DNA from: Eubacterium oxidoreducens | GTDB lineage: Bacteria > Bacillota > Clostridia > Lachnospirales > Lachnospiraceae | Direction: 5' to 3' | NCBI RefSeq assembly: GCF_900104415.1 | Contig: NZ_FMXR01000008.1 | Coordinates: forward strand, 62,001 to 126,000 | DNA length: 64,000 nucleotides | In this document: one piece after another, positions 1 through 7,890 of the stretch | Layout: each line of letters starts with the position of its first letter | Position numbering within the stretch: position 1 is the stretch's first letter | Position numbers and translations under genes: made by a program | Notes under the pieces: model-generated | The model's database searches: none | What the model was told of the DNA's origin: nothing | What the model saw: only the letters and a program-made list of their open reading frames with translations

Positions 1-90
1 TGGGTGTTTGTTAGATAAACCGTATCACCTTCAGGGGGAATCCTGCCACATTCCCCTAGAGGGGTAAAAAAAACTGAATATAGTAAATAT

Positions 91-115
91 AGCCCTCTTC
101 CTAGAGGGCTTTTTT
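91..115 (+). terminator. Intrinsic terminator just ahead of a small gene
   Basis: AGCCCTC (91-97) pairs with GAGGGCT (104-110) around a 6-nt loop and is followed by five T. The Shine-Dalgarno AAGGAGG of the next gene starts directly after the T run, so this could be an attenuator for that gene or the end of an upstream transcript. A second palindrome, CCCCTAGAGGGG, lies at 53-64 and is followed by an A run, so it would terminate leftward transcription. Confidence 0.7.
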
Positions 116-132
116 AAGGAGGAATTGCAAAA

Positions 133-309
133 ATGGCAAAAGAAAAAATCTTGGTTAAGGACGCACGGCAAGCGTCTATTGACCAAATGAGATTCGCTCA
201 TGACAACAGTTACGCTATTTGTCACGGCGGATTTCATGGCAAAAACAAAAAAGCCCAGCACAAAGCAGACAGACGGGCAAACCGCAAGGTCTGTAGGGAT
301 TGGGCTTAA
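133..309 (+). CDS. Small basic protein of the integrated element (58 aa)
   Basis: An ATG at 133 follows AAGGAGG (116-122) at good spacing and opens a 58-codon frame ending TAA at 307-309. The product is basic and polar, with one His/Cys cluster (CHGGFHGKNKK near residues 33-43) and a Lys/Arg-rich C-terminal half ending KVCRDWA. I do not recognise the family. Its place between two terminators and directly before an integrase suggests a small element-borne gene, where an excisionase or other accessory protein would be expected, but nothing in the sequence proves DNA binding. Confidence 0.6.
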   Translation: MAKEKILVKDARQASIDQMRFAHDNSYAICHGGFHGKNKKAQHKADRRANRKVCRDWA

Positions 310-314
310 ACCTT

Positions 315-348
315 AGCCCCTTTGCCCGCTGTGGCAGGGGCTATTTTT
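315..348 (+). terminator. Terminator between small protein and integrase
   Basis: AGCCCC (315-320) and TGCC pair with GGCA and GGGGCT (ending 342), leaving a two-base TT bulge, followed by five T. It separates the 58-residue gene from the integrase, so integrase expression probably depends on readthrough or on its own promoter. Confidence 0.7.
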
Positions 349-380
349 GCGTACTTATGTATTGGAGGTGATTGAAGATA

Positions 381-1613
381 GTGGGCGATTATGATAGACT
401 TGAAGCGGTCAAGTCGATGTATCGAAAATTGGAAAAAGAAGCAATTATTAGCAATTATACATTGCCAAAGAAACCATCAAAAGATGGATATTATCGGGTA
501 AATGTAACAGATGCTACAAAGAAAAGGACAACAATAAGTGCAAAAAGTATTGAAAAGTTAAAAGAAAAACTTTATTTGCACGAAAAAGGAATGACAAAAA
601 CATTTAAAGAGATGTTTGAGCTTTTTGAAGAAAGGAGACTTAAGTGGACCACAAATAAGGATAAAAGAGCAAGTGTGATTAACACCATTCAAAAAGAAAA
701 AAGTGAATATAAAAGGTTCTTCTCAGGAACAGAATTTGAAAACCTTCCTATGGAAGACATCACAAAAGAGCAAATTGAGGAAATTGTATATTTGAATTTA
801 AAAAAGCATTTATTAAGGAAGAAAGGCTTTCATTCCTTAAAAGGAATTTTGAGAATGACTTTCCGTTTTGCTTATGAAGAATATGTCGTGAGAGACAATG
901 TTTTTGAGCGAGTTAATTTTCAAAAATTCAATAACATGATTCAAGATGAGATTCCGATTAAAGATAGGTGTCATACAGACAAAGAAATTAAACTAATTTT
1001 AGATAAAATTAAGTGGTATTACAAAAATCGTCCTTATTACGTTCCTGCTTATGCACTTGAATTTCAAATCTTGACAGGGCTTCGAAGGGGCGAAATTCCA
1101 CCGCTTAGATGGAGTGACATTGATGAAACCTCGATTCATATTGCAAGAGAGCAAATTACTCTTCAAAAAGTCAAAGGAATTGTAGATAAAAGAAGATTTC
1201 AAATTGTGCCCCATACAAAGACGTATAAGGATAGAAATATTGTTCGTTTTGACGTGCTTGATGAGTTTTTAAAAAGACTAAAAGAAATGCAAAATAGGTT
1301 TTATCCAAATAGTGAATTTTTATTCCCTGATGATAGGCAGGAGATGGAAGTCATTACGAATGAAACGGTTTATAAATTATATTCTCGGATTTGTAAAAAA
1401 TGTGGGATAAAAATTAGTAAAGATTTGATAAAAGGAACACATTCGTTTCGGCGAAATGCAGTTACAAGGCTTTTAAATGAAAGTGGTGGAAATACACTTC
1501 TTGCATCAAGTCAATTTGGGCATTCAGCAGTGGTCGCAATGAAACATTATTACACGGGAATGAATGAAGAAAAAGCAAGAGAGATGCTGAACAAAGCACA
1601 TGAAAAAATTTAA
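381..1613 (+). CDS. Tyrosine recombinase / integrase of an integrative element
   Basis: Site-specific tyrosine recombinase of the phage/ICE type, about 410 residues. The N-terminal part (about 30-70) looks like an arm-type DNA-binding domain, followed by a SAM-like core-binding domain (about 75-175) and the catalytic domain. The catalytic residues are visible: Arg about 235 in LTGLRRGE, Lys in the HTKTYKDR region, the HSFRR box (His about 354, Arg about 357), GHS (His about 381) and the nucleophile Tyr about 390 in MKHYY. GTG at 381 is preferred because GGAGGTGAT ends 8 nt upstream; TTG at 372 lies too close to it. The gene points at the 3' end of tRNA-Thr only 80 bp away, the usual layout of a tRNA-targeting element whose body lies left of this window. 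Base use is more AT-rich than in the genes to the right. Confidence 0.93.
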   Translation: MGDYDRLEAVKSMYRKLEKEAIISNYTLPKKPSKDGYYRVNVTDATKKRTTISAKSIEKLKEKLYLHEKGMTKTFKEMFELFEERRLKWTTNKDKRASVINTIQKEKSEYKRFFSGTEFENLPMEDITKEQIEEIVYLNLKKHLLRKKGFHSLKGILRMTFRFAYEEYVVRDNVFERVNFQKFNNMIQDEIPIKDRCHTDKEIKLILDKIKWYYKNRPYYVPAYALEFQILTGLRRGEIPPLRWSDIDETSIHIAREQITLQKVKGIVDKRRFQIVPHTKTYKDRNIVRFDVLDEFLKRLKEMQNRFYPNSEFLFPDDRQEMEVITNETVYKLYSRICKKCGIKISKDLIKGTHSFRRNAVTRLLNESGGNTLLASSQFGHSAVVAMKHYYTGMNEEKAREMLNKAHEKI

Positions 1614-1660
1614 TCAAAAAGGGTAAAATTTAATCAGCAATTTGACTTTGAAAAGTGCGT

Positions 1661-1684
1661 AAAACCCAGTGTTTATGCGGGTTT
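1661..1684 (-). terminator. Weak terminator hairpin after tRNA-Thr
   Basis: Read on the minus strand, AAACCC (1684-1679) pairs with GGGTTT (1667-1662) around an 11-nt loop; only four T follow GGG. A TTTTT run also sits right at the tRNA 3' end. It plausibly ends the tRNA transcript but is weak. Confidence 0.4.
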
Positions 1685-1692
1685 CATAAAAA

Positions 1693-1764
1693 GCTGCCAA
1701 CGGGAATCGAACCCGTGACCTCCGCACTACCAATGCGACGCTCTACCGACTGAGCCATGGCAGC
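1693..1764 (-). tRNA. tRNA-Thr (anticodon GGU)
   Basis: The minus strand folds into a complete 72-nt cloverleaf: acceptor GCTGCCA/TGGCAGC, D stem GCTC/GAGC, anticodon stem TCGCA/TGCGG with loop TTGGTAG (anticodon GGT), and T stem ACGGG/CCCGT with loop TTCGATT. No CCA is encoded. It reads codons ACC and ACU. Its 3' end faces the integrase, so the gene is very likely the attachment site of the element to the left, with the 3' end regenerated by integration. Confidence 0.97.
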
Positions 1765-1786
1765 TAGTCAAATTGCTGACTAATCA

Positions 1787-1815
1787 AATATACTATAAGT
1801 TATAGGCAGTGTCAA
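1787..1815 (-). promoter_or_regulatory. Promoter of tRNA-Thr
   Basis: On the minus strand a perfect TTGACA (1815-1810) and TATATT (1792-1787) are separated by 17 nt. The start point would fall near 1780, so the transcript begins just before the right arm of the inverted repeat, giving the tRNA precursor a leader of about 15 nt. Confidence 0.85.
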
Positions 1816-2045
1816 TTGCTTTTTGGCAGATTCGGAAAAGAAATACAGGTGTAATTGTACGGAAAAAAAGGCAAAAGTTTACTTGAAATCAGTGTTATTT
1901 GATGTTATGCTAAAAAAGACTTAATTAATTTAAGTTATTTTCCACCCTTTTTGGGAAACAGTAGTTTTCCATAAAATTTTCCCTATATTAAGCAAGGACT
2001 CCGAGAATCGGGGTCCTTGCTTAGTTTGAGAGGAACAATTTTTTG
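1816..2045. other. Gene-free stretch with one strong hairpin
   Basis: I see no gene here. The one clear structure is a 13-bp stem, AAGCAAGGACTCC (1990-2002) with GGGGTCCTTGCTT (2010-2022), including one G-T pair and a 7-nt loop. No T run follows on either strand, so it is not a standard terminator; it might be part of a small RNA or a bidirectional barrier between the tRNA-Thr and lysA promoters. Confidence 0.5.
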
Positions 2046-2075
2046 TTGCATTTCTATTGCCGGATAGGCTATAAT
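2046..2075 (+). promoter_or_regulatory. Promoter of lysA
   Basis: TTGCAT (2046-2051) and a perfect TATAAT (2070-2075) are 18 nt apart. This predicts a transcript start near 2082 and a leader of about 130 nt before lysA. Confidence 0.7.
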
Positions 2076-2109
2076 AGGCAAGTAATTTAAAAGTGTAAGG
2101 TAAGAAAAG

Positions 2110-2162
2110 GAACTGCATTCAACGGAGAAGCATTTTTCTCAGGTGAGGTGCGTTCTTTTTTT
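2110..2162 (+). terminator. Terminator-like hairpin in the lysA leader (possible attenuator)
   Basis: GAACTGCA (2110-2117) pairs, with one bulged base, with TGCGTTC (2149-2155), which is followed by seven T (2156-2162). A second small hairpin, GAGAA/TTCTC, sits inside. Because it lies between the lysA promoter and the lysA start, it may act as an attenuator. I do not see the conserved core of a lysine riboswitch or a T-box, so no ligand is proposed. Confidence 0.5.
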
Positions 2163-2211
2163 GTTTTAAGCGCTAAGGGGAATAGTAGTATTAAGATTAA
2201 GGAGAATGAAG

Positions 2212-3483
2212 ATGAAGAAAACACCATTTGTAACTTTGGAAAAATTACAGGAAATTACGAAGCAATATCCAACACCATTTCATTTGTATGATGCAAAGGG
2301 GATTCGTAAGAATGCTCTTGCAGTGAAGGATGCCTTTTCGTGGAATAAAGGATTTCGAGAATATTTTGCCGTAAAAGCTACGCCAAATCCTTTTATTGTC
2401 AAAATGCTTCATGAGCTTGGGTGCGGTTGCGACTGCTCATCGCTTACGGAACTTATGATGTCAGATGCCGTAGGTGTTCGTGGTCATGAGATTATGTTTT
2501 CATCCAATGATACGCCGGCTGAGGAATTTGTTTTGGCAAACCAGCTTGGAGCAATCATTAATCTTGATGATTTTACGCATATAGAATTTTTGGAAAAGAC
2601 TCTTGGTAAGATTCCGGAGACGATTAGTTGTCGTTTCAATCCGGGTGGAATATTTAAAAGCGCTAACGGGATTATGGATAATCCTGGAGATTCTAAGTAT
2701 GGATTTACAAAAGAACAATTGCTTGAAGGTTATAAGATTTTAAAGGAAAAAGGTGCGAAGCACTTTGGAATCCATTCTTTCCTTGCAAGTAATACCGTAT
2801 CCAATGATTATTATCCGACTCTTGCGAAGATTTTGTTTGAATTAGTTGTGGAAATTAAACAGGTAACCGGATGCAGCATAGAATTTATTAATTTATCCGG
2901 AGGAGTGGGAATTCCATATCAGCCGGATCAGACGCCAAATGATATTTATGAAATTGGAAAAGGTGTAAAAGAAGTATATGAAGAAGTTCTAGTTCCGGCA
3001 GGACTTGGCGATGTTGCAATCTATACGGAGATGGGACGATTCATGACAGGCCCATATGGATGCCTGGTTACAACTGCAATTCATGAAAAACATACGTATA
3101 AGGAATATATTGGCGTTGATGCATGTGCTGTGAATCTTATGAGACCGGCTATGTACGGCGCGTATCATCATATTACCGTAATGGGAAAAGAAGATGCACC
3201 ATGTGATCATAAATATGACGTGACCGGATCTTTGTGTGAGAACAATGATAAGTTTGCGATTGACCGGATGTTACCTAAGATTGAGAAAGGCGATCTTTTG
3301 GTAATTCATGATACGGGAGCGCATGGATTTGCTATGGGATATAATTATAATGGAAAATTAAAATCCGCAGAAATTATGTTAAATGAAGATGGAACATTTG
3401 ACTTGATTCGAAGAGCAGAGACACCAAAAGATTATTTTGCGACATTTGACTGTTTTGATATTATACAAAATATAACGAAATAA
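2212..3483 (+). CDS. lysA: Diaminopimelate decarboxylase
   Basis: PLP-dependent, fold-type III decarboxylase that converts meso-diaminopimelate to lysine, the last step of lysine synthesis; 423 residues. The PLP lysine is Lys55 in YFAVKATPNP. Further family features are the glycine-rich LSGGVGIPY segment, the SLCENNDKF box near residue 340 that supplies the active-site Cys, and the HDTGAHGFAMGYNYNG segment near the C terminus. ATG at 2212 lies 7 nt after AAGGAG; the ATG at 2206 is too close to that site. It belongs to the variant group common in anaerobes, in which the usual C-E-S-(S/G)-D box reads CENND. The gene stands alone, with its own promoter and a terminator directly after the stop. 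Confidence 0.88.
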   Translation: MKKTPFVTLEKLQEITKQYPTPFHLYDAKGIRKNALAVKDAFSWNKGFREYFAVKATPNPFIVKMLHELGCGCDCSSLTELMMSDAVGVRGHEIMFSSNDTPAEEFVLANQLGAIINLDDFTHIEFLEKTLGKIPETISCRFNPGGIFKSANGIMDNPGDSKYGFTKEQLLEGYKILKEKGAKHFGIHSFLASNTVSNDYYPTLAKILFELVVEIKQVTGCSIEFINLSGGVGIPYQPDQTPNDIYEIGKGVKEVYEEVLVPAGLGDVAIYTEMGRFMTGPYGCLVTTAIHEKHTYKEYIGVDACAVNLMRPAMYGAYHHITVMGKEDAPCDHKYDVTGSLCENNDKFAIDRMLPKIEKGDLLVIHDTGAHGFAMGYNYNGKLKSAEIMLNEDGTFDLIRRAETPKDYFATFDCFDIIQNITK

Positions 3484-3490
3484 GAAAAAA

Positions 3491-3523
3491 ATCACCTCAA
3501 TATTAACAGAGGTGATTTTTTTT
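3491..3523. terminator. Bidirectional terminator between lysA and the K+ channel gene
   Basis: ATCACCTC (3491-3498) pairs with GAGGTGAT (3509-3516), with eight T on the right and an A run on the left, so it works for both converging genes. The last codons of the channel gene (stop at 3505-3503) lie inside the hairpin. Confidence 0.88.
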
Positions 3524-4678
3524 GGTGCATACCGTAACGATGTCTCCAAGCTCAATACGGGTGTTACCATTTGGAATGATAGATTTTCCGCGTCGCAAAA
3601 CAGAGACAATTACACTTTGGTCATCTAGATTTATGTTGCGGATGAATTGGTGGTTCCACAGGTGATTTTCCGTAATCGTATTTTCATATATCGTAATACC
3701 GATATCGTCTTTGAATTCAATAGCGCCAAGAACCACACGGTCGCCGACTTTGATCAGAGTATTACCATTTGGAATAATGATATCTCCACTTCTTATGATG
3801 GTTGCAATCATGAGCTCGCTTGGGAGCGAAAGCGCATGAATCGGGCGTTCGGCCCAAGGATGCATATCCTCTATGGTTAAATGGATAAATCGTAAATCCG
3901 AGTTTTCGCTGGCCGTAGAAAGTGTTTTCATGCGTGAATATTGTTCCACAAAACCGGCGGAGATAATACCGGTTGGAATTGCAACCAGTCCTACGCCTAA
4001 GAAACTGATGATAATGGCGATAATTTTACCGGTGAGTGTGACAGGAACAATGTCTCCGTAGCCAACCGTGAAGATGGTTGACACCGTCCACCAGATTCCG
4101 GAAAAGGCATCCTTAAAAACATCGGGTTGTGCATTGTGTTCCAGTGAGTACATACATAATGAGGAAGCCAGCATCATCATTAAAATCAGGCAAACGGATG
4201 AAAACAGCTGGTTCTTTTTTTCGTTTAATACTGCAAATACAACGTTAAATGCATCATATTGAGTATTTAAACGAAATAGTCGAAAGACACGAAGAACACG
4301 AAGAACACGAAAAGCGATAAAGCCGGCCGGAAACAAGAGTGGTAAAAAATATGGAAGAATGGAAAGTAAATCAATGATTCCGTTGAAAGACAAAAGGAAC
4401 TTGCATCGGCAGACAGCTTTGCTTTTGGCTTCATACAAAAAATCTGCTGTGATAATTCTGCAGATGTATTCGACTATGAAGATTGCGAGCGTGATGTATT
4501 CTATGAAATCGAGTACAGCGCAATCAGACAAAACGGTATCAAATGTGTCAAGAACCAATAGCGTAATATTGACAATAATAGCAATGATAATGATGTAGTC
4601 GCATAATCGGCTGTAAATGTCACTGCGGCTTCCAATTTGTATCAGTTCGAATAATCGTTTTCGTTTGGAATCTATCAT
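3503..4678 (-). CDS. Voltage-gated-type potassium channel with two TrkA-C-like domains
   Basis: Six-transmembrane K+ channel of 391 residues. A hydrophobic N-terminal part holds TM1-TM4; TM4 (about 124-136) carries regularly spaced arginines (RVLRVLRVFRLFR), a voltage-sensor pattern. The pore loop has the selectivity filter TVGYGD at 204-209, followed by the inner helix. The cytosolic C-terminal region shows two tandem TrkA-C/RCK-C-like repeats (about 240-310 and 325-391), each with an IIPNGNT(L/R)I..GD segment, suggesting ligand gating. The start is supported by AAAGGAGTT upstream on the minus strand. The gene stands alone and converges on lysA. Confidence 0.9.
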   Translation of the reverse strand: MIDSKRKRLFELIQIGSRSDIYSRLCDYIIIIAIIVNITLLVLDTFDTVLSDCAVLDFIEYITLAIFIVEYICRIITADFLYEAKSKAVCRCKFLLSFNGIIDLLSILPYFLPLLFPAGFIAFRVLRVLRVFRLFRLNTQYDAFNVVFAVLNEKKNQLFSSVCLILMMMLASSLCMYSLEHNAQPDVFKDAFSGIWWTVSTIFTVGYGDIVPVTLTGKIIAIIISFLGVGLVAIPTGIISAGFVEQYSRMKTLSTASENSDLRFIHLTIEDMHPWAERPIHALSLPSELMIATIIRSGDIIIPNGNTLIKVGDRVVLGAIEFKDDIGITIYENTITENHLWNHQFIRNINLDDQSVIVSVLRRGKSIIPNGNTRIELGDIVTVCTKKNHLC

Positions 4679-4747
4679 AGTTTAACTCCTTTTGTGATAA
4701 ACTGTAAAAAAATTATAACTTATTTGCGGAAAAAATGAAATAATATG

Positions 4748-4776
4748 TTGACTTTAGACTGTGCTATGGATATAAT
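4748..4776 (+). promoter_or_regulatory. Promoter of tRNA-Leu
   Basis: TTGACT (4748-4753) and TATAAT (4771-4776) with 17-nt spacing, placed just ahead of the tRNA. Confidence 0.88.
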
Positions 4777-4787
4777 ATTTTTGTTGC

Positions 4788-4871
4788 GCCGGTGTGTCGG
4801 AATTGGCAGACGAGGCAGACTCAAAATCTGTTGAGAGCAATCTCGTGCGGGTTCAAGTCCCGCCACCGGCA
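4788..4871 (+). tRNA. tRNA-Leu (anticodon CAA)
   Basis: An 84-nt class II tRNA with acceptor GCCGGTG/CACCGGC, discriminator A at 4871, an anticodon loop CTCAAAA giving anticodon CAA (codon UUG), a long variable arm and a T arm containing GGTTCAAGTCC. CCA is not encoded. Its own promoter and terminator flank it. Confidence 0.96.
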
Positions 4872-4873
4872 TT

Positions 4874-4906
4874 TGGACAGAGGAAGTAGCCCTCTGTCCA
4901 TTTTTT
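4874..4906 (+). terminator. Terminator of tRNA-Leu
   Basis: TGGACAGAGG (4874-4883) pairs perfectly with CCTCTGTCCA (4891-4900), followed by six T. Nearly the same stem (GGACAGAGG) recurs in the terminator at 62728-62770. Confidence 0.9.
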
Positions 4907-4986
4907 ATGGAAAGAAGGTCTGTTTCTTAGACCGGTTTTACGATATAATACATGTAACTGAGAAATTAGTATTGTGGAGGAACACT

Positions 4987-6240
4987 ATGAGTAAAGTAAA
5001 AGATATGTCACTAGCACCATCCGGAGCTCACAAGATTGATTGGGTAAGAAAGAATTGTCCGCTTCTTAGAAGCTTAGAGGCAGATTTTTCAAAAGATAAA
5101 CCATTTGAAGGAATTCGCATTGCGCTTTCCATTCATCTGGAAGCAAAGACGGCATACCTGTGCAAGGTGCTCGCGGCAGGCGGCGCTGAGATGTATATCA
5201 CAGGAAGCAATCCGCTTTCTACACAAGATGACGTTGCGGCAGCACTTGCTGCAGACGGTCTGAATGTATTTGCTTGGTACGACTGTACGGAAGAGGAGTA
5301 TTTTTCATGCATCGAGGATGTGCTTTCTAACAACTGTAATATCATCATTGATGACGGTGGCGATCTGGTGCATATGCTTCATACGAAGATGAAAGACAAG
5401 ATTCAGTATGTGATCGGCGGATGCGAAGAGACGACAACCGGAATTATTCGTTTGATTGCCATGGCGAAAAATGATGAGTTGTCCTTCCCGATGGTGCTGG
5501 TTAATAATGCAGATTGCAAGCATTTATTTGACAACCGTTACGGAACCGGTCAGTCGGTATTTGATGGTATTAATCGAACCACGAATCTGATTGTTGCAGG
5601 TAAATACGTTGTCGTTGCAGGATACGGCTGGTGTGGTAAAGGCGTTGCGATGCGTGCAAAAGGTCTTGGCGCGAAAGTCATTGTGACAGAGATTGATCCG
5701 ATCAAAGCAATTGAAGCTGTTATGGATGGATTTGATGTGATGCCGATGAAGGAAGCGGCGAAGATTGGTGATTTCTTTGTCACGGTAACAGGATGTGCAG
5801 GTGTTATTGATGAAGAAGATTTTAAACTGATGAAGAATGGAGCAATTCTTTGTAATGCAGGTCATTTTGATGTGGAAATCGATATGAAGAGACTGCGCGA
5901 AATAGCACTTGATACGATAGAGCAAAGAAAAAATATTGTAGGATATCAAATCAGCAAAGACAATTGGATTTATGTACTTGCGGAAGGTCGTCTTGTGAAT
6001 CTGGCGGCAGGAGACGGACATCCGGCTGAAATCATGGATATGAGCTTTGCAATTCAGGCATTGTCAGCAAAATACCTGGTTGAAAATAAAGGTAAGTTAA
6101 CTGAGAAACTGATCAATGTGCCTCGCGAAGTAGATCTTGAGGTGGCAAACCGCAAGCTGAAATTCCTTGGTATGGAGATTGATACATTAACTCCTGAGCA
6201 GGAAAAATATCTGAATTCTTCAAGTATTGATTTGGCATAA
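4987..6240 (+). CDS. ahcY: S-adenosylhomocysteine hydrolase
   Basis: NAD-dependent adenosylhomocysteinase that splits S-adenosylhomocysteine into adenosine and homocysteine, recycling the product of SAM-dependent methylation; 417 residues. The NAD-binding glycine motif GYGWCGKG lies mid-protein and is followed by GAKVIVTEIDP; the C terminus contains the conserved GDGHPAEIMDMSFAIQA segment. ATG at 4987 follows GGAGG (4976-4980); an upstream in-frame ATG would start inside tRNA-Leu and is rejected. A TATAAT at 4944-4949 supports a separate promoter, and a strong terminator follows. The enzyme could serve the methyltransferases of the adjacent operon, though its role is general. Confidence 0.95.
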   Translation: MSKVKDMSLAPSGAHKIDWVRKNCPLLRSLEADFSKDKPFEGIRIALSIHLEAKTAYLCKVLAAGGAEMYITGSNPLSTQDDVAAALAADGLNVFAWYDCTEEEYFSCIEDVLSNNCNIIIDDGGDLVHMLHTKMKDKIQYVIGGCEETTTGIIRLIAMAKNDELSFPMVLVNNADCKHLFDNRYGTGQSVFDGINRTTNLIVAGKYVVVAGYGWCGKGVAMRAKGLGAKVIVTEIDPIKAIEAVMDGFDVMPMKEAAKIGDFFVTVTGCAGVIDEEDFKLMKNGAILCNAGHFDVEIDMKRLREIALDTIEQRKNIVGYQISKDNWIYVLAEGRLVNLAAGDGHPAEIMDMSFAIQALSAKYLVENKGKLTEKLINVPREVDLEVANRKLKFLGMEIDTLTPEQEKYLNSSSIDLA

Positions 6241-6258
6241 AAAAAGAAAATGAGATCG

Positions 6259-6293
6259 CGATCCCGAAAGTAAGCTTTCGGGGTCGTTTTTTT
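6259..6293 (+). terminator. Terminator of ahcY
   Basis: CGATCCCGAAAG (6259-6270) pairs with CTTTCGGGGTCG (6275-6286), followed by seven T. It isolates ahcY from the glycan operon that begins 140 bp later. Confidence 0.92.
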
Positions 6294-6433
6294 GCTTATA
6301 TGCAAAACGAAGCGAAAACTACTAAATCTTCGCATTTTAATTGCCGATATATACTATAAGTTGTAAAATAGTACATAAGTATAGTTTGTACGTGAAATGC
6401 CGGGGGGTAAATACCCGGTAGAGGGGTTAAATT

Positions 6434-7216
6434 ATGAAGGTTGTAATCTTGGCGGGAGGACTTGGAACCCGTATCAGTGAAGAAAGTCATTTGAAGCCAA
6501 AGCCGATGATCGAAATCGGAGGAGCTCCTATCTTGTGGCATATTATGAAGTATTATTCGTCTTTTGGATTTGATGAATTTATTATCTGTGCCGGATATAA
6601 ACAATATGTGATTAAGGAGTATTTTGCGGATTATTATCTGCACCGTTCTGATGTAACTTTTGATTTTTCCGATGATAATAAGATGATTATTCATAATAAT
6701 GTAGCGGAGCCATGGAAAGTAACGATTGTGGATACCGGATATAATACCATGACCGGTGGTCGTTTAAAACGTGTAGCGAAGTATATTGGCGATGAAACTT
6801 TTATGATGACATATGGAGACGGTGTGTCGGATGTGGATCTTGATGCACTTGTTAAGTTTCATAGAGAACATAAAAAACTGGCAACCATCACAGCCATACA
6901 ACCGGGCGGAAGATTCGGTGTGCTGGATTTTGGAGAACATGATCTGGTAAAGGATTTTTCAGAGAAAGGCAAAGAAGACGGGGGCTGGATCAATGCAGGG
7001 TTTATGGTGCTAGAGCCAAAAGTTCTTGATTATATTGCGGGAGATGCAACATTCTTTGAACGAGAACCGATGAATCATCTTGCTGCGGATGGACAACTAG
7101 CAGCATATCGACATGAAGGATTTTGGCAATGTATGGATACGCTTCGAGATAAAGAATTGTTAGATCTGTACCTGGCTAGAGGAACTGCGCCTTGGAAAAT
7201 CTGGGAGGACGACTGA
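6434..7216 (+). CDS. rfbF: Glucose-1-phosphate cytidylyltransferase
   Basis: Makes CDP-glucose from CTP and glucose-1-phosphate; 260 residues, the usual length of the family. The N terminus carries the nucleotidyltransferase signature LAGGLGTRISEESHLKPKP, in which the family replaces the usual GxGTRL with GLGTRI. Further family segments are MMTYGDGVSDVD (metal-binding Asp), AIQPGGRFGVL and the C-terminal GFWQCMDTLRDK. The ribosome site is GAGGGG. It is the first gene of a 22-gene operon whose last gene encodes the next enzyme, CDP-glucose 4,6-dehydratase; such pairs are normally adjacent. A small CCGGG/CCCGG hairpin lies at 6401-6417, just upstream of the ribosome site. Confidence 0.94.
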   Translation: MKVVILAGGLGTRISEESHLKPKPMIEIGGAPILWHIMKYYSSFGFDEFIICAGYKQYVIKEYFADYYLHRSDVTFDFSDDNKMIIHNNVAEPWKVTIVDTGYNTMTGGRLKRVAKYIGDETFMMTYGDGVSDVDLDALVKFHREHKKLATITAIQPGGRFGVLDFGEHDLVKDFSEKGKEDGGWINAGFMVLEPKVLDYIAGDATFFEREPMNHLAADGQLAAYRHEGFWQCMDTLRDKELLDLYLARGTAPWKIWEDD

Positions 7217-7875
7217 TGAAGGACATGAGACTGGGAATATTTTGTGCCGGTAACCTGGGACGGGAAATCTATGATATAGCGCTTCGAATCAATGAAATCG
7301 AGCACAGATGGCAGGAGATTGTGTTTGTCGATAATGATGAGACAAAATCGGAATATTATGGGCAGAAGGTCTATCGACTGGCAGACCTAGAAGGCAGACA
7401 AGACGAGATGGAATTTGTCGTAGCCAACGGAGAACCGCAGACAAAAAAAGAAATCTATCTGCAGATTAAACAGGCAGGCTTTCATCTGACTAATCTGATT
7501 GATCCGACCGCAATTATCTCACCGACGGCAACAATCGGAGAAGGCGTCATCGTAACACCGTATTCCACGATCAATTCCAATGTCACAATTGGGGACAATG
7601 TACTGGTGCAGTCTTATGTCAGAGTTGGACATGATATTAAGGCAGAAAGTCACTGCGTGATATCTGCCAACACGGCAATAGGAGGAGCAACAATAGTAGG
7701 GGAAGGCGCCTTTATAGGAATGGGAGCCGCCATCAAAGAAGAGTTACACATCGGAGAATATGCCATTGTAGGTATGGGAGCCGTTGTATATAAAGACGTG
7801 GCCGCACATGCGGTCGTCATTGGGAATCCGGCAAGAGAGACAAAAGGAAACAGAGCCGGTAAAGTATTTCAATAA
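7216..7875 (+). CDS. PglD/NeuD-like sugar O- or N-acyltransferase
   Basis: Left-handed beta-helix acyltransferase, 219 residues. The N-terminal half (1-90) is a Rossmann-like PglD-N domain (IFCAGNLGREIYD, then VFVDNDE...YGQKV) that in the family binds the nucleotide sugar. The C-terminal half (about 100-205) shows hexapeptide repeats (IGEGVIVTPYSTI, IGDNVLV, VGHDIK, IGGATIVGEGAFIGMGA) and the terminal VIGNPAR. The start overlaps the rfbF stop (ATGA), with GGGAGG upstream. In the pathway it would acylate an amino sugar such as the product of the DegT-type aminotransferase; the donor may be acetyl-CoA or the ACP-bound acyl group made by this operon. Confidence 0.88.
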   Translation: MKDMRLGIFCAGNLGREIYDIALRINEIEHRWQEIVFVDNDETKSEYYGQKVYRLADLEGRQDEMEFVVANGEPQTKKEIYLQIKQAGFHLTNLIDPTAIISPTATIGEGVIVTPYSTINSNVTIGDNVLVQSYVRVGHDIKAESHCVISANTAIGGATIVGEGAFIGMGAAIKEELHIGEYAIVGMGAVVYKDVAAHAVVIGNPARETKGNRAGKVFQ

Positions 7876-7890
7876 CGAAGGAGATTTATT

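Larger units (their letters stand above)
1634..1779. repeat. Perfect 14-bp inverted repeat bracketing tRNA-Thr
   Basis: TCAGCAATTTGACT at 1634-1647 is the exact reverse complement of 1766-1779. The arms enclose the whole tRNA-Thr gene and its short 3' trailer, and similarity extends imperfectly a few bases outward (TTTAA against ATTAG). On the tRNA transcript one arm would lie in the 5' leader and the other in the 3' trailer. It may mark integrase binding sites or a structure in the precursor RNA. Confidence 0.75.

Noticed and set aside
1816-2211. Lysine riboswitch or T-box ahead of lysA
   Set aside because: I could not find the conserved core sequences of either; only generic hairpins are visible.
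4792-4986. Longer in-frame start for the SAH hydrolase gene
   Set aside because: The extension would translate tRNA-Leu and its terminator; ATG 4987 has GGAGG and fits the family N terminus.
5524-6021. Long antisense frame inside the SAH hydrolase gene
   Set aside because: It has no ribosome site, its composition is atypical, and it mirrors a strongly conserved coding gene; other long antisense frames (for example 43581-43943) were left out for the same reason.
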